This document shows, piece after piece, positions 23,801 through 33,500 of a DNA stretch of 64,000 bases (position 1 is its first letter; each line of letters starts with the position of its first letter). The translations under genes were made by a program, and so were the position numbers. The notes beneath the pieces were generated by a model. The model saw only the letters and a program-made list of their open reading frames with translations, made no database searches and had not been told where the DNA came from. Source of the DNA: Chamaea fasciata (Eukaryota > Chordata > Aves > Passeriformes > Sylviidae); the NCBI GenBank assembly GCA_029207755.1, contig JARCOQ010000007.1:248001-312000 (forward strand), read 5' to 3'.

Positions 23801-26428
23801 ATGCTTAAATTCAAATAAACCGGTGGGTGAGATCACGAGAAAGGAATGTTTCAGAATCCATGGAGCAGAAGATCCCACCACACCAGTGACACCCAGTTCT
23901 TCACTTCCTCTGGTGGAACTGAACCACATTCCCACTTCCCCATCCCCAGCCTGGTACTTGCAGAACACAGATGAAGGATCCAGAGGGAAAAAAGGATCCA
24001 AGCAGGCCCTAACATGGTTCCTGCCAGCCCCTGACAAGGATCCAAGAAGCCATGAGGAAGCATCCTGCCAGCCCCCAGGCAACAACAACCCCTGATGGTC
24101 AAAGTCACTCAGGGCATCAAGGGACTCACTCCCACTTCCAAGAAAAAGGCCCTAGGATTCAGCTGTGCGCTCTAAGACACCCCAACAATCCCAACCCTAA
24201 CAATCCCAATCCACCACGGAGCATCCGTGTGATCCCCACGTAACCTCTGCTCGTCAGGAACGCGCCTGGCTCCTCAGCACCAGGGCACAGTAATCCCTAA
24301 TCCATGCTGGCTGCGAGCCACATCCTGGGCAAATCCCTGGAGGCCAATTACTAGAGAACATATTCACAGACACATGGAATCAGCAGGACCCTGCTAATCC
24401 AGCATTCCACTCCCAACTTCCGTATTCTGATAGCCCCTGTGGCCCCGTCAACTTTTTCTGGGGGGAGTATTTATAGGTGCCTGTGTGACTCCAGCTCAAA
24501 ATTCCAGGTGAGGGGATCCAAAAGCCAAAATTAGCTCCGTTTATCCGTCTCCAGGCATTCACCTGATGGCAGTCGGCATCCAGCCCGTGAGGAAACGCTG
24601 CACCACCGAGCTCTGCTTCAACTCCACGACAGAAACGCTTCCTTCAAAAACAAAAGGAAAATCAGAACTGAAGATCAAACGAAATTCCAAGATGGGACAG
24701 GGGCGGTAGCGCCCAATCCTTACCAGGAGCATCGGGAGGAGGCAGCTTAAGGACAAAGATCCCTCCTGAGGCAGAGGGAAGGGCAAAGAGAGCCTCCCCC
24801 TCGCTGCTCAGCCAGGCTGCAGAGGCCACGGAGTTGGGAGCCAGCCCCGGCACGCTGGGAATCATGTAGTAGTTGGAGGGATCCCTGAGGTGGATTTTGC
24901 TGACATCTGTAAACACAGACTGCACTTGGCTCTCCGTTATCAGCTCCTGGGGGGAAACAGGAGAAAACAGCCTCAAGTTGTGCCAGCAGAGGTTTAGGCT
25001 GGATATCAGGGAAAATTCCTCCATGGAAGGGGTTATCAGGCATTGGAACAGGCTCCAGTGATGGAGTTCCCATCCCGTGTGGATGTGATGCCCAGGGACA
25101 CGGGTGGCCTTGGCAATGCTGGGGAATTGGCTGGACTCCATGATCCCAGAGGATTCCATAAAACATCGAATCCTGAGCACACATATCTAAGGCACAGGAG
25201 AAAAAAACACCAGACACTGATGGAATAGCAACTGTCTCCTTGATAAAAAGGATTTATCCAGCAAAAAAAAATCTCTGGGCTAGCTCAGAGAAAACCGCTG
25301 GTGACAAATCCCAGGAAGAGCAGCTCTGCCACAGCACAGGGAAAGCTCTTCCCTTAGGAAAGCTCTCTGGAGCTGTAAAAGCAAGAGAGAAGCTCTCCGA
25401 GAGGGGAGAGGATCCTGGTGAGAAGCAAGCACAAGAGGAAAAGTCAGAGAAAGTGGGGAGAATCTTGGAATCCTGCAATATTTCAGTTGAAAGAGACCTT
25501 AAAAACCATCCAGCTCCAACCCACATCCATGGAAAGATGGCAAATGTGATATAAACCCTGCCTAGGATCCATCTGCCACATGAAATATAGATTCCAACCC
25601 AGACAAAGCCAGCTTAGAGCCTCCTCAGCTGAGGAAAAGAAAAAGACAACCCAACCAGGAAGGGCTCTGTTAAAGGCAAGGCCCATTCCCAACAGCATCT
25701 CAACTCCAGCGTCGCCACAGTCTACATGACACAAGCTGGACACCCGGGCAGTTCCTGAGCAAAACACGGCTAAATTCCCCAAACCTGCGCTTCTCTTCTT
25801 GTTGCGGGTGTATTCGGGGTGACCTCCCAAGCCCTCCCTGTGGTGACGGGGCCGCCCGCCCCGGGCCCCGGCCGCACTCCCGGCACTCACGCTGCGGTAG
25901 AGGCGGGCGGGGTGCGGCAGCAGCAGCCGGTGCACGGTCTGCGCCGTGAGCAGCAGCACCACCAGGTGACTCTGCACCTCGCACAGGTGGACGCCGCCCG
26001 GCAGGAACGGGCAGCCCCGGATCCGCAGCCGCACAGCGCTGTTCAGCAGGTTCACGTCCAGGGACTCCTCCACCAGCTCCACCGTGTCCCCCGACGTGCT
26101 CCTGCGGGAACAGAGCGGGCACACGCGAGGATGGTTGAGGGGCGGAGGGCCTCAGAAGGGTGAGAAGGGAGAGGCGCGGATGACGAGGTCCAAGCGAGGC
26201 AAGGCGGACGGGGGCGTGCACTCACCATCGCACCCAGCGATTCCTGGTGGCGGCCCCGAGCTGCGCGCTCTCCTGATAGCAGAAGCCGCCGGCGCTGTCG
26301 CTGTAGCGCCCGGCGGGGAGCGGGGCGATGCCGGGGGGCGTGAACAGCAGCTCCTGCGGGGGTCGCGGCGGGGCCCGGCCGGCCGCGCTCAGCTCCAGGC
26401 AGCTCCGCGCCGCCAGAGCCGCCGCCAT
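2944..26428 (-). CDS. NUP160: Nucleoporin Nup160 (complete, 35 coding exons)
   Basis: Nup160 is a scaffold subunit of the Nup107-160 Y-complex, which forms the outer rings of the nuclear pore and acts in mRNA export, pore assembly and kinetochore function. The traced coding sequence is 4170 nt (1389 residues plus stop), close to known vertebrate Nup160 proteins. The start codon is at 26426-26428 (MAAALAARSCLELSAAGR) and the stop TAG at 2944-2946, after HLYCQS. The N-terminal half corresponds to the beta-propeller of the family and the C-terminal half to its alpha-solenoid. Conserved stretches include NWLINSY, KGHQYFGIE and LVEFPYVNLHNE. All 35 exons keep phase and none is broken. The gene lies just upstream of FNBP4 on the same strand, the ancestral order. 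Its introns hold most of the CR1 copies in the window. Confidence 0.95.
5055..5175 (+). mobile_element. CR1 LINE 3' end fragment
   Basis: Ends with the CR1 tail GGTTGGATTTGATGATCTTG, then TTTTCCAACC and a degenerate ATTCTATG/TTCCATGAT microsatellite, which is the sense-strand 3' terminus of avian CR1. Lies in NUP160 intron 4409-5406, opposite to the gene. Confidence 0.75.
5582..5935 (-). mobile_element. CR1 LINE 3' fragment
   Basis: The plus strand reads TCACGGAATCACAGAATGG, then a GGAAGGGACCTTAA block, CCAGGTTGCTCCAAGCCCTG and GAAGAATTTCTTCCCAGCAT, which is the reverse complement of the avian CR1 3' region. The element is therefore in the same orientation as NUP160. 5'-truncated, about 350 bases. 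Confidence 0.85.
6126..6168. repeat. Poly-A/GA simple repeat
   Basis: An A-run with three interspersed G, in NUP160 intron 5518-6656. No gene feature is associated. Confidence 0.8.
8785..8852. repeat. Long poly-T run in a NUP160 intron
   Basis: About 68 bases of T broken by two single G. It could be a retrotransposed poly-A tail on the minus strand, but no source element adjoins it, and runs this long are also prone to sequencing error. Confidence 0.8.
10080..10540 (-). mobile_element. CR1 LINE 3' fragment, longest in the NUP160 introns
   Basis: Shows the antisense CR1 landmarks in order: GGTTTGGGTTGGAAAGG, CCAGGTTGCTCCAAGCCCTG, GGGATGAGGCAGCCACAGC, then GAAGCCATTCCCCCCTGTCC and CAGAGCTGCTCCAGCCCTGT. 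Orientation matches NUP160. 5'-truncated. Confidence 0.85.
12285..12530 (+). mobile_element. CR1 LINE 3' fragment
   Basis: Sense CR1 order on the plus strand: GACATTGGGAAGAAACTTTT, CTGCCCAGAGCAGCTGTGGC, GGCCAGGCTGGACAGGGCTT, GGAACTGAATAAGCTCTGAA, then CAACCATTCCAGGATTTCAT. Opposite to NUP160, inside an intron. Confidence 0.85.
13303..14784 (-). other. NUP160 intron, 1.5 kb, largely featureless
   Basis: Apart from a plus-strand CR1 end (14285-14450) and a T-rich run at 14606-14639, I see nothing interpretable. The many short open frames on both strands here lack splice-compatible conserved peptides. Confidence 0.5.
14285..14450 (+). mobile_element. CR1 LINE 3' end fragment
   Basis: Contains the terminal CR1 blocks GGGGTGGAACTGGATGAGCT and CCATTCCAGGATTCTGTGAC in sense orientation on the plus strand. 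Confidence 0.75.
15425..15560 (+). mobile_element. Short CR1 LINE 3' end
   Basis: Carries a diverged CR1 terminus, with GTCAGGGGCTTGGAATTGAA followed by CCTTCCAACCCAAAGCATTC, in sense orientation on the plus strand, within a NUP160 intron. Confidence 0.65.
18178..18420 (-). mobile_element. CR1 LINE 3' fragment
   Basis: Antisense CR1 blocks on the plus strand: CTGGAATGGTTTGGGTTG, CCATGGGCAGGGACACTTTC, GGATGGGGCTGCCACAGCTT and AGGGAAGAATTTCATCC. Same orientation as NUP160; the far end is cut short. Confidence 0.8.
19655..19790 (+). mobile_element. CR1 LINE 3' end fragment
   Basis: Sense CR1 tail: ATGTGGCACTGGGGGACATG, GGTTAGTGGTAGTCGTGG, ending with TAATTCCATGATTCCACGA. Lies in a NUP160 intron. 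Confidence 0.7.
21235..21625 (+). mobile_element. CR1 LINE 3' fragment
   Basis: One of the most complete CR1 3' ends here: GGCCTGGAGTGAGGGGGCAA, GATATTGGGAAGCAATTGTT, GGCCAGGCTGGACAGGGCTT, then CACCCCAACCATTCTGTGTC and TCTATGATTT. Sense on the plus strand, opposite to NUP160. Confidence 0.85.
23615..23755 (+). mobile_element. CR1 LINE 3' end fragment
   Basis: Shows CATCCCTGGAAGTGTCCAAA, GGTGGGACTGGATGAGTTTT and GGCATTCCAGGATTTCATCA, a plus-strand CR1 terminus in a NUP160 intron. Confidence 0.8.
24980..25150 (+). mobile_element. CR1 LINE 3' fragment
   Basis: Contains GGTTTAGGCTGGATATCAGG, GGTTATCAGGCATTGGAACA and GGCTGGACTCCATGATCCCA, the classic CR1 3' sequence, sense on the plus strand in NUP160 intron 24947-25890. 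Confidence 0.85.
25465..25545 (-). mobile_element. Short CR1 LINE 3' end
   Basis: An antisense CR1 terminus of about 80 bases (AATATTTCAGTTGAAAGAGA, CCATCCAGCTCCAACCCA). Same orientation as NUP160. Confidence 0.6.
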
Positions 26429-26560
26429 CTTAAGCCGCGGCGTTCCCGCCTCGGCCGCGCGGGGCACGACGGGAAGGGGAGGAAGCGGGCGCCCCCTGGC
26501 GGGCGGGAGGACGGGGCAAGAGAGGGCGGGGCGCCCCCTGGCGGACTGGGCGACAAGGGG
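26429..26560 (-). promoter_or_regulatory. NUP160 CpG promoter with two CTCF-like motifs
   Basis: Directly upstream of the NUP160 start codon, the sequence GCGCCCCCTGGCGG occurs twice, at 26489-26502 and 26531-26544. It matches the reverse complement of the core CTCF recognition motif. The region is CpG-rich and lacks a TATA box. The link to CTCF is by motif only. Confidence 0.55.
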
Positions 26561-27555
26561 CAAGAGGGAGAGGAAGGGGGGAGAGGGCAGGGCGGGGAGA
26601 GGGCAGGGCGAGGGGAGGGAGGGCGGGGAGAGGGATCTGGGATGGAGATGTGGGGAGGGGAGAATGGGGAGAAGCTGTGGGGAGGGGCTACAGGGAGAGG
26701 GGAAGAAGAGCAGCTACAGGGAGAGTGGATATGGAGAGAAGGTAAACGGGATTTGGAGAAAGGGTTTGAGGAGGGTCTGTGAAATTTGGGGCAGGACACT
26801 GGGGGACAGGACAGGAGGTCTGGTTTAGTGGGGGCATGTGCCCACAGCAGCACCCACCCTGTCAGCTCCTGACACCCACCTGTGCCCATACCTCATCCCG
26901 GTGAAGCAGCCACAGCCACCTTCCTGGCCGTGTCCAGCACACCGGAGCCAGCACTGGCAGAGCACGTTCCCATAGCAGTGAGGGCAGTGGGGACCCCACC
27001 ATCCCATGGACGCCACACGTTCCCCACAATACCACGCAGTATCGGTGCCAGTGCTGGGCCTGGCCAGGCTCCCGCTCTGCCCGGAACAATCCGGCCTTTG
27101 AGCGGGATCCAGTGCCGGCAGCACGAGGCGCCTGCCTGCAGAATGGGCCCATTCTGGTGGCAGGTGCCATGAGGGGCCGGGGGCTCCAGCTGGCCCCCAG
27201 CTTCATCGGGGGGATTGAAGCCCCCCGTGTTGGGGGGGACTGGCACACAGTTGGATTTGGGGGCTCAAGTGTCACGGCAGTGCCAGGGCTGTGCACCAGT
27301 CATGGAAGGGGCTGAGGTGGGATGGAGGGGCACTGGGAGCAGGTCCCAGCCGTGGGCACCCATCCCGGCTTGGCACCTGCATCCACCCCGTGGCTGGTGG
27401 CAATGAGTATCTCTGTCCTTGTCCGTGTCCCCTCGGGCAGGAATGGGAGGGGTCCACGGCTGGGGCTGGGGCCCCTTCGGGTGCCCACGTCCCCTGGGAA
27501 GGGACGCCATGGGTGACCCGGTGGCTGCGGGCTCCCGTCCGCCATGCTCGGTGCA
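26561..27555. other. Intergenic DNA between NUP160 and PLEKHG3
   Basis: No gene is recognised. 26565-26770 is a purine-rich GAGAGGG/GGGCAGGG tract. A 42-bp imperfect palindrome lies at 27127-27168, and G-run/C-run pairs around 27200-27240 could form a second hairpin. A Cys-rich open frame on the minus strand (26825-27124) matches nothing I know. Confidence 0.5.
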
Positions 27556-27870
27556 TCCCAGGACAGGATGAGCAATGTCCCGGGACAGGATCAGGACCGT
27601 CCCGGGACAGGATCAGGACCGTCCCGGGACCGTCTCGGGACTGTGCCAGACAGTACCGGGACCACGCCAGAAGCACGCCTAGTTCTGTACCGGAACAGTA
27701 CCAGGACCACGCCCGGACGGTGCCGGGACAGTACCTGAACCATCTCCAGACCGTACCGGGACAGTACCTGGACCATACCTGGACTGTGCCGGGACCGTGT
27801 CAGGACCGTACCAACACTGCACCGGAACCATGCCTGGACCGGACCGGGACCGGGACGGTACCGAACCGTG
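27556..27870. repeat. Degenerate minisatellite, about 20-bp unit, upstream of PLEKHG3
   Basis: A unit close to GACCGTCCCGGGACAGGATC, drifting to CCGTACCGGGACAGTACCTG, is repeated about 15 times. The first copies are nearly identical; later ones differ by substitutions and small indels. It stops just before the CpG-rich PLEKHG3 promoter. Confidence 0.75.
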
Positions 27871-27874
27871 CCCC

Positions 27875-28042
27875 GCGGTCACGGCGGGGCTCGCTGCGGT
27901 ACTGTCCCGCTCCCATTCCCGGGAGCCCTCGTTCCCGGGGCCGGGCGGGGCGGCCGCTGTCCCCGCCCCGGGGCGCTCCCGCCGCTTCCTGCGGGCACGG
28001 CCGGGACGGGGCGGGTCGGGGCGGCGGCGGTAGCGGAGCGCG
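27875..28042 (+). promoter_or_regulatory. PLEKHG3 CpG promoter and non-coding first exon
   Basis: Dense CpG sequence ends in a 5' splice donor: GCGGTAGCGGAGCGCG followed by GTGAGTCC, so an untranslated first exon probably ends at 28042. The next acceptor compatible with the coding region is at 30541. Another CpG-dense stretch at about 28640-29130 could be an alternative start. The transcription start is not determined. Confidence 0.5.
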
Positions 28043-28129
28043 GTGAGTCCGGCCCGGGCGGGAACGGGGCACGGCCGTGGGGTCCACGGGAGGGGAGCCG
28101 GGGGTCCGCGCCGGGCGGGAACGGGGCGG

Positions 28130-28430
28130 TCCCGAGGGTCCCCGGCAGCGGGGGTCTCCCGGTGGGGCGGGATCCGGAGGTCCCGGTGCTACAGGAGCCG
28201 TCGCATCACCGTGAAGCGGGAGTAGAGGGTCCCGGTGGAGTGGGAGTTGTTGCATCCCAGTGGAGTGGGATCCCTGGGTCACGATGGGGCGGGAGCCGTT
28301 GCATTCCCGCGCGGCAGGATCTGTGGGTCCCGGTGGAGCAGGATCCGCGGGTGCTGGTGGGGCAGGAGCCGTTGCATCCCGGTGGAGCAGGATCCACGGG
28401 CCCTGGTTAGGCAGGATTCGTGAGTCCAGG
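28130..28430. repeat. Degenerate minisatellite in PLEKHG3 intron 1
   Basis: Recurring blocks such as CCCGGTGGAGTGGGATCC, GGGGCGGGAGCCGTTGCAT and CCCGGTGGAGCAGGATCC occur at roughly 33- and 65-base spacing over about 300 bases. The rest of the intron (to 30541) is GC-rich with no recognised element. Confidence 0.65.
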
Positions 28431-30579
28431 GATGCCCGGAGCGAGGCAGGAGCTGGGGGTCCCCACGAAGTGGGAATCAGGGATATTGGGGTACCCGAGG
28501 GGCAGGAGACAGCAGGACCTGTCCCGGGACAGGCACCCAGAGAAATTGGGGTGGTCCTCAGGCCGAGCCCGGGGTGCAGGGCAGGCTGTGGCACGTGGAG
28601 TGACCCTGGACAGGGGTCCCAGGGGGAGGTGGGGGTGTCCTGCGCCCCTTCTTCGGGATTAGGCGGCGCGAGGCCACGGGCGCCGGGCGCTAAGAGGCTT
28701 TGTCAGCCCCACGGGCCGGTGCCGCCTTGTCCCGGGAATGCCGTGACACGGGGACCCCCGTGGTGCCGAGCCCCCCGAGTCCCCGCGGGCGGGAGCGCCC
28801 AGCCCGTGCCCGCCGGGCAGCGGCGGTGCCAGCCGGGGCCGGGAGCGACGGCCGCGGCAGCTGCGCCGGAGCCGGCGGCGACCTCCCCGCTCCCAAGGCC
28901 GCTGGGATTCTGGAAAATGCCTGGAAATGGTGAACCGCCTGCCCTTATATGGCTCCGGCGGGCTGGCGCGACGCGGCCCCTCTCCCGGCGTGCTGTTCCG
29001 TGCCGTGCCGGGATCCTGGGAAAACGCCGTGGGCTGTGCCTTGCGCCCCAACTCCCGCGCTGGAATGTGCAACGGGGCCGGAAAATCCCACCTCGCTCCC
29101 GCCGGCCCCGGCGCCTCGGCACAACAAACCCGGCCCCTGCCTCAGTTTCCCCCACTGGGGAGTTCTGGGGACCCACCAGAGCCCCCTGTTCGGCACTCCA
29201 GGGGGATCGCCCGTCCTCCGTGGCGGGGTTGAGGAGGGTCGGGGGCGTAAAGGTCAGAGCTAATCCCACCCGGAGCAGGCGGCAGCGGGAGGGCTCTGGG
29301 CGGCCGCCTGCCCAGCGAGGTGACACTGGGGGGTAAGAGGATCAACCCCCCCGATCACCGGGGCGGGATGACGGTGGCCGATGGGCCAAGGCGAGTGGCC
29401 GCGGTGCCGGTGACGTGGGACCGGCGCTGTAATCCCGGTGCTCTGAGCGGATTAGGATGGCCGGGGGTGGCCTGCGGGGACGAGCTGCGGTAGCCACAAA
29501 TCCCCAGGTGTTAGGTGGGAGAGCCCCTGTCTGGTCCCCCAGTGCCACCTGGGGTCTTCTCTTGTTCCCCCCGGCAGGGAGGGATTGGGGTCGGACACTG
29601 CCGGGAGGGATGCTCGGGGTCTACTGTCTCTGGTATCACCGGCTGGATGCCCCCACCCCGGGTCACCCTGGGACCGGGTGCCCCACGCCTGTAGGGGTGA
29701 GCAATTTGGGGGCTGGGGGAGCTGCTCCCCAAATCACCCAGATCCGGGTGCCCAGGAGGTGCCCCATGGCAGGGTCGGATTTGCCAGCAGCCGGGGTCCC
29801 GGGCTGCGGCACCACTGGGGACAAAGGGCCCGAACCCCGCTTGGTGGCGTTTTGGGGGGCTCCTGGCGTGCTTGGGGAAGCCCCAGGGAGGGCGGTGCCT
29901 GCATGGCGGCCACGCTGCACGGTGGGTGTGGGGAAGCTCCGGCGGGAACCGGCCTGACCGGTTGGGTGCCGGCACCGGGGGTGCCGGGGGGCTCGGGCAG
30001 TCACGCCGCCGGCACAGCACGTGGCACAGCTCAAGGTCACTGTCCCCAGGGCCACCCGCCGCGGTGTCCGGGCTCAGTGGCCTCGACACTCCCACACGCT
30101 TTGCCACTGGCCGCTGTTTTCTGGGTGTCCCAACCGTGTTCGGGGCACTGAGCGGTTTTCAGCGGCACGGGAGGATCCCGGTGGCACCGGTGGTCCGGAA
30201 GGGCGAGCCGGCGCTGAGCTCACCTGGAAAGTGTCCCGCGGGTGTGGCGGTGACGCATGGCCCCAGCGGGTGGGGACAGAGGCGCTCATCCCACCTGGTC
30301 CCAGCACGGGCCCTGGGTCTGGGATGAGAAAGGGCTGAATTCCCAAGTCTCAGCGTTGCTGGGCTGTGCAGAGGCTCTGTTGTACTGTACCCAGGGATTT
30401 TGGGGGTTGGGGGATGCTAGCACTTCTTGGCATAGAGGGTTCAGCCATCAGGACTCTTCATCAGGGTGACCCTCCTTGGTGTCACACACCACCCATCTCT
30501 GGGGGCTCTCCGCACCCCCTAACCCGCCATTCTCCCCCCAGAGCCGCCCTGTACCCCGCTGGTGCCAGGGGATGCCGGG

Positions 30580-33500
30580 ATGCCGGTTCCCGCGTGCCCA
30601 CAGCGCCCTGCCCTGAGCCTGGAGCCCGGCTGTGCCATGGAGGATCCGCCTGGCACCAGGACCGAGGCGTGGGCCGAGGGGCTCCATAACGCCAACAACA
30701 ATGCGTCCCCGGGGGGGTGGCCAGGTGCCCGCGGTGGGCACCCCCTGGCAGCTTTCGGGAGTCCCGGGGCCAAGCCCAGCTACCTGGACCGCGTGGTGCA
30801 GGAGATCGTGGAGTCAGAGCGCACCTACGCCCGTGACCTGCGCAGCATCGTGGAGGTGGGTGTCAGGGGACACGTGGGGGCACACCCCCTAGACACGGTT
30901 TGGGGTCTAGGGGTGCATTGGTGCCACTGTGCGTGCCCGGCAGGGTTACCTGGGCAAGATCATTGACGCGGAGGAGCCGGTGCTGCGACCAGAGCAGGTC
31001 AGCGCGCTCTTCGGGAACATCGAGGACATCTATGAGCTCAGCAGGTGGGGAAGCAGGTGCCACTGGGAGGTGACAGAGGTGTGACCCTGTCCCGCGGGTG
31101 TGTGGGGAACTGTGGTCACCCTGTCCTCTCTGTGCCCCCCAGCACCCTCCTGCAAAACCTGGAGAGCTGCGCCAATGACCCCGTGGCTGTGGCCGTGTGC
31201 TTTGTCACCCGGGTAAGGGCCAGCAAAGTGGGGGGGGGGGGGGGGCACAAGGAACACTGTGGGGACACCAGGGGGGACACGTGGTCATACCAGGCTCTCA
31301 CTCTGTTCCCTTACCTGCAGAGCCAGGAGTTTGCCATCTACACCCAGTACTGCAACAACTACCCCAGGTGGGTAGGGGGCAGGCTGGGTGAGCAGGGAGG
31401 TGGGCAGGGGGCACAGGAGTGAGCAGGGATCTGAGCCCCCTCCCTGCCTGCAGCTCGGTGGCAGCACTGACTGAGTGCATGAGGAGCAAGGTCCAGGCAC
31501 GGTTCCTGCGGGAATGCCAGGAGCGGCTGCGCCACGCGCTGCCCCTCGGGGCCTACCTGCTTAAGCCTGTCCAGAGGATCCTCAAGTACCACCTGCTGCT
31601 CCAGGTGAGTGCCTGGTGCCTGGCACAGCACGGTGTGGGCACCTGCTGTGGTATGGGCACCTGGCACAGCCTGGGGTGACGCAGGGAGGGGCTGTGGGCA
31701 TCTGGCCTAGCCTTGGTACCAGAGGTGGCACAGGAACACGCCTTGGGTGCCTGGAGCAGCCCAGGCACCTGGCACGGCACATTCCCATGTCCTGATGCCA
31801 CGTGCTGTGCCCAGGAGATCGCCAGGCACTTTGAGCACAAGGCGGGGGAGGACTACGAGCTGGTGCTGGAGGCCATCGACACCATGACCTGTGTGGCCTG
31901 GTACATCAATGACATGAAGCGCAAGCACGAGCACGCCATCCGCCAGCAGGTGGGCACCGGGGGGACACCAGGGAGACACCACAGGGGAGGTGGGTGGCAC
32001 CAGGTGACACGAGGTGGGCACCGTGGCAGGCATGCTGACACCCCTGTCTCCGTGTCCGTGCAGGAGATCCAGTCGCTGCTGCTGGGCTGGAAGGGGCCGG
32101 ACCTGACAAGCTACGGGGAGCTGGTGCTGGAGGGCACATTTCGGGCACAGCGGGTGCGCCACGACCGTGCCCTCTTCCTCTTCGACAAGGCCCTGCTCAT
32201 CACCAAGCGCCGCGGCGACCACTACGTCTACAAGAGCCACATCCCGGTGCGGGATAAGGACAGGAGATCGTGAGGGTGACAGGGGTGGGGAGCCCACTGG
32301 GAGCCAGGGACTGATGGGGATGGAGGAACAGGGTGGGTGCCAGGAGCCCCAGTGGGTGCTGGGGTTGGGGGAACTGGGAAATGCTGGGAGTGGGGGAGCC
32401 CAGTGGGTGCCAGGGACCCTGGTGCTGCTGGGGTGGGAAGTTCCAGGGATGCTGATGCTTCTCCTGGCAGTGCTCCTCGCTGATGCTGATTGAGAGCACG
32501 CGGGACTCACTGTGCTTCAGCCTGGCACACTACAAGCATGGCAAGCAGCAGCACAGCCTGCAGGTAGGGGGGCGTGCGGTGGACGGCATCCTGGGGACCC
32601 TGTGGGGCCGTCTGCCCAACCCCACCACCCTCCCTGTGCCCCCCAGGCCAAGAGTGTGGAGGAGAAGCGCATGTGGACTCACCACATCAAGCGGCTCATC
32701 CTGGAGAACCACCATGCCACCATCCCCCAAAAGGTGAGGGTGGTGGGGTGGGCACCTCAGTGACACCAGGGACCCTGTGGCACAGCAAGGGCGGGGCAGC
32801 TGTATCCCACCTTTGCCCCATTTCTCTCCATCCTCCCTCCACCCAGGCTAAGGAAGCCATCCTGGAGATGGACCTGTTCTGTAAGTGCCACCAGTGCCCT
32901 ACTATTCCCTCTCTGCCTTACTCTGTCCCCCCCATTTTCCCTGGTGTCACTCCCTGTCCCCACAGACCCCCCACGCCTGCCCCGCTGCAGCCCCGAGCGC
33001 CTGAAGAAGAGTTGGTCCTGTCAGCCCCTGGCTGACGCTGCCGCCGAGCCACTCCAGGGACGTCGGCAGTCTGGTGAGAGCCACGTGTCACCAGGGTTCC
33101 TGCTGTCCCATGTGTTCCCACCACGCCACCCCGCAGTCACCCCTTCACCAGGGCCAAGCTGTGGCTGGGTGACACCAATGCCCATAAGAGAGGGTGGCGC
33201 TGGGTGCTGATGGTGCCCCTGTCCCTGTTCCCACAGAGCCCTTCCAGCACCAGGGGCACACGGAGACGCTGCTGGAGCGGCTGCAGGGACACGGGGGGCG
33301 CAGGCAGTTGGGTGTGGACAGCGGACGGGATCAGGGGGCTCGGGGTGCTGAGGAGTTGAGGGACACGGGGGTGATGCCACTGTCACCTCCCCTCCCCCCA
33401 GAGCCCACCAAGCACAACCTGTGGCACCTGGGCGAACAAGGTGAGCCGGCACGACCACAGCGCCGGTGTGGCCGGCGGAGGGGGGGCTGGGGGCTGTGGG

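Larger units (their letters stand above)
16364..26428 (-). other. NUP160: NUP160 exon map, coding exons 1-16
   Basis: Hand-traced coding exons in transcript order: 26226-26428, 25891-26101, 24724-24946, 24563-24641, 23463-23577, 22638-22796, 21676-21738, 21042-21139, 20388-20472, 20087-20155, 19378-19461, 18771-18941, 18587-18686, 17295-17460, 16631-16746 and 16364-16524. Each boundary has AG acceptor and GT donor dinucleotides, and phases chain without conflict. Boundaries may be off by a base or two. Confidence 0.8.

Noticed and set aside
26825..27124. Cysteine-rich minus-strand open frame between NUP160 and PLEKHG3
   Set aside because: No known cysteine spacing, no splice or promoter support, and it lies in low-complexity GC-rich DNA.
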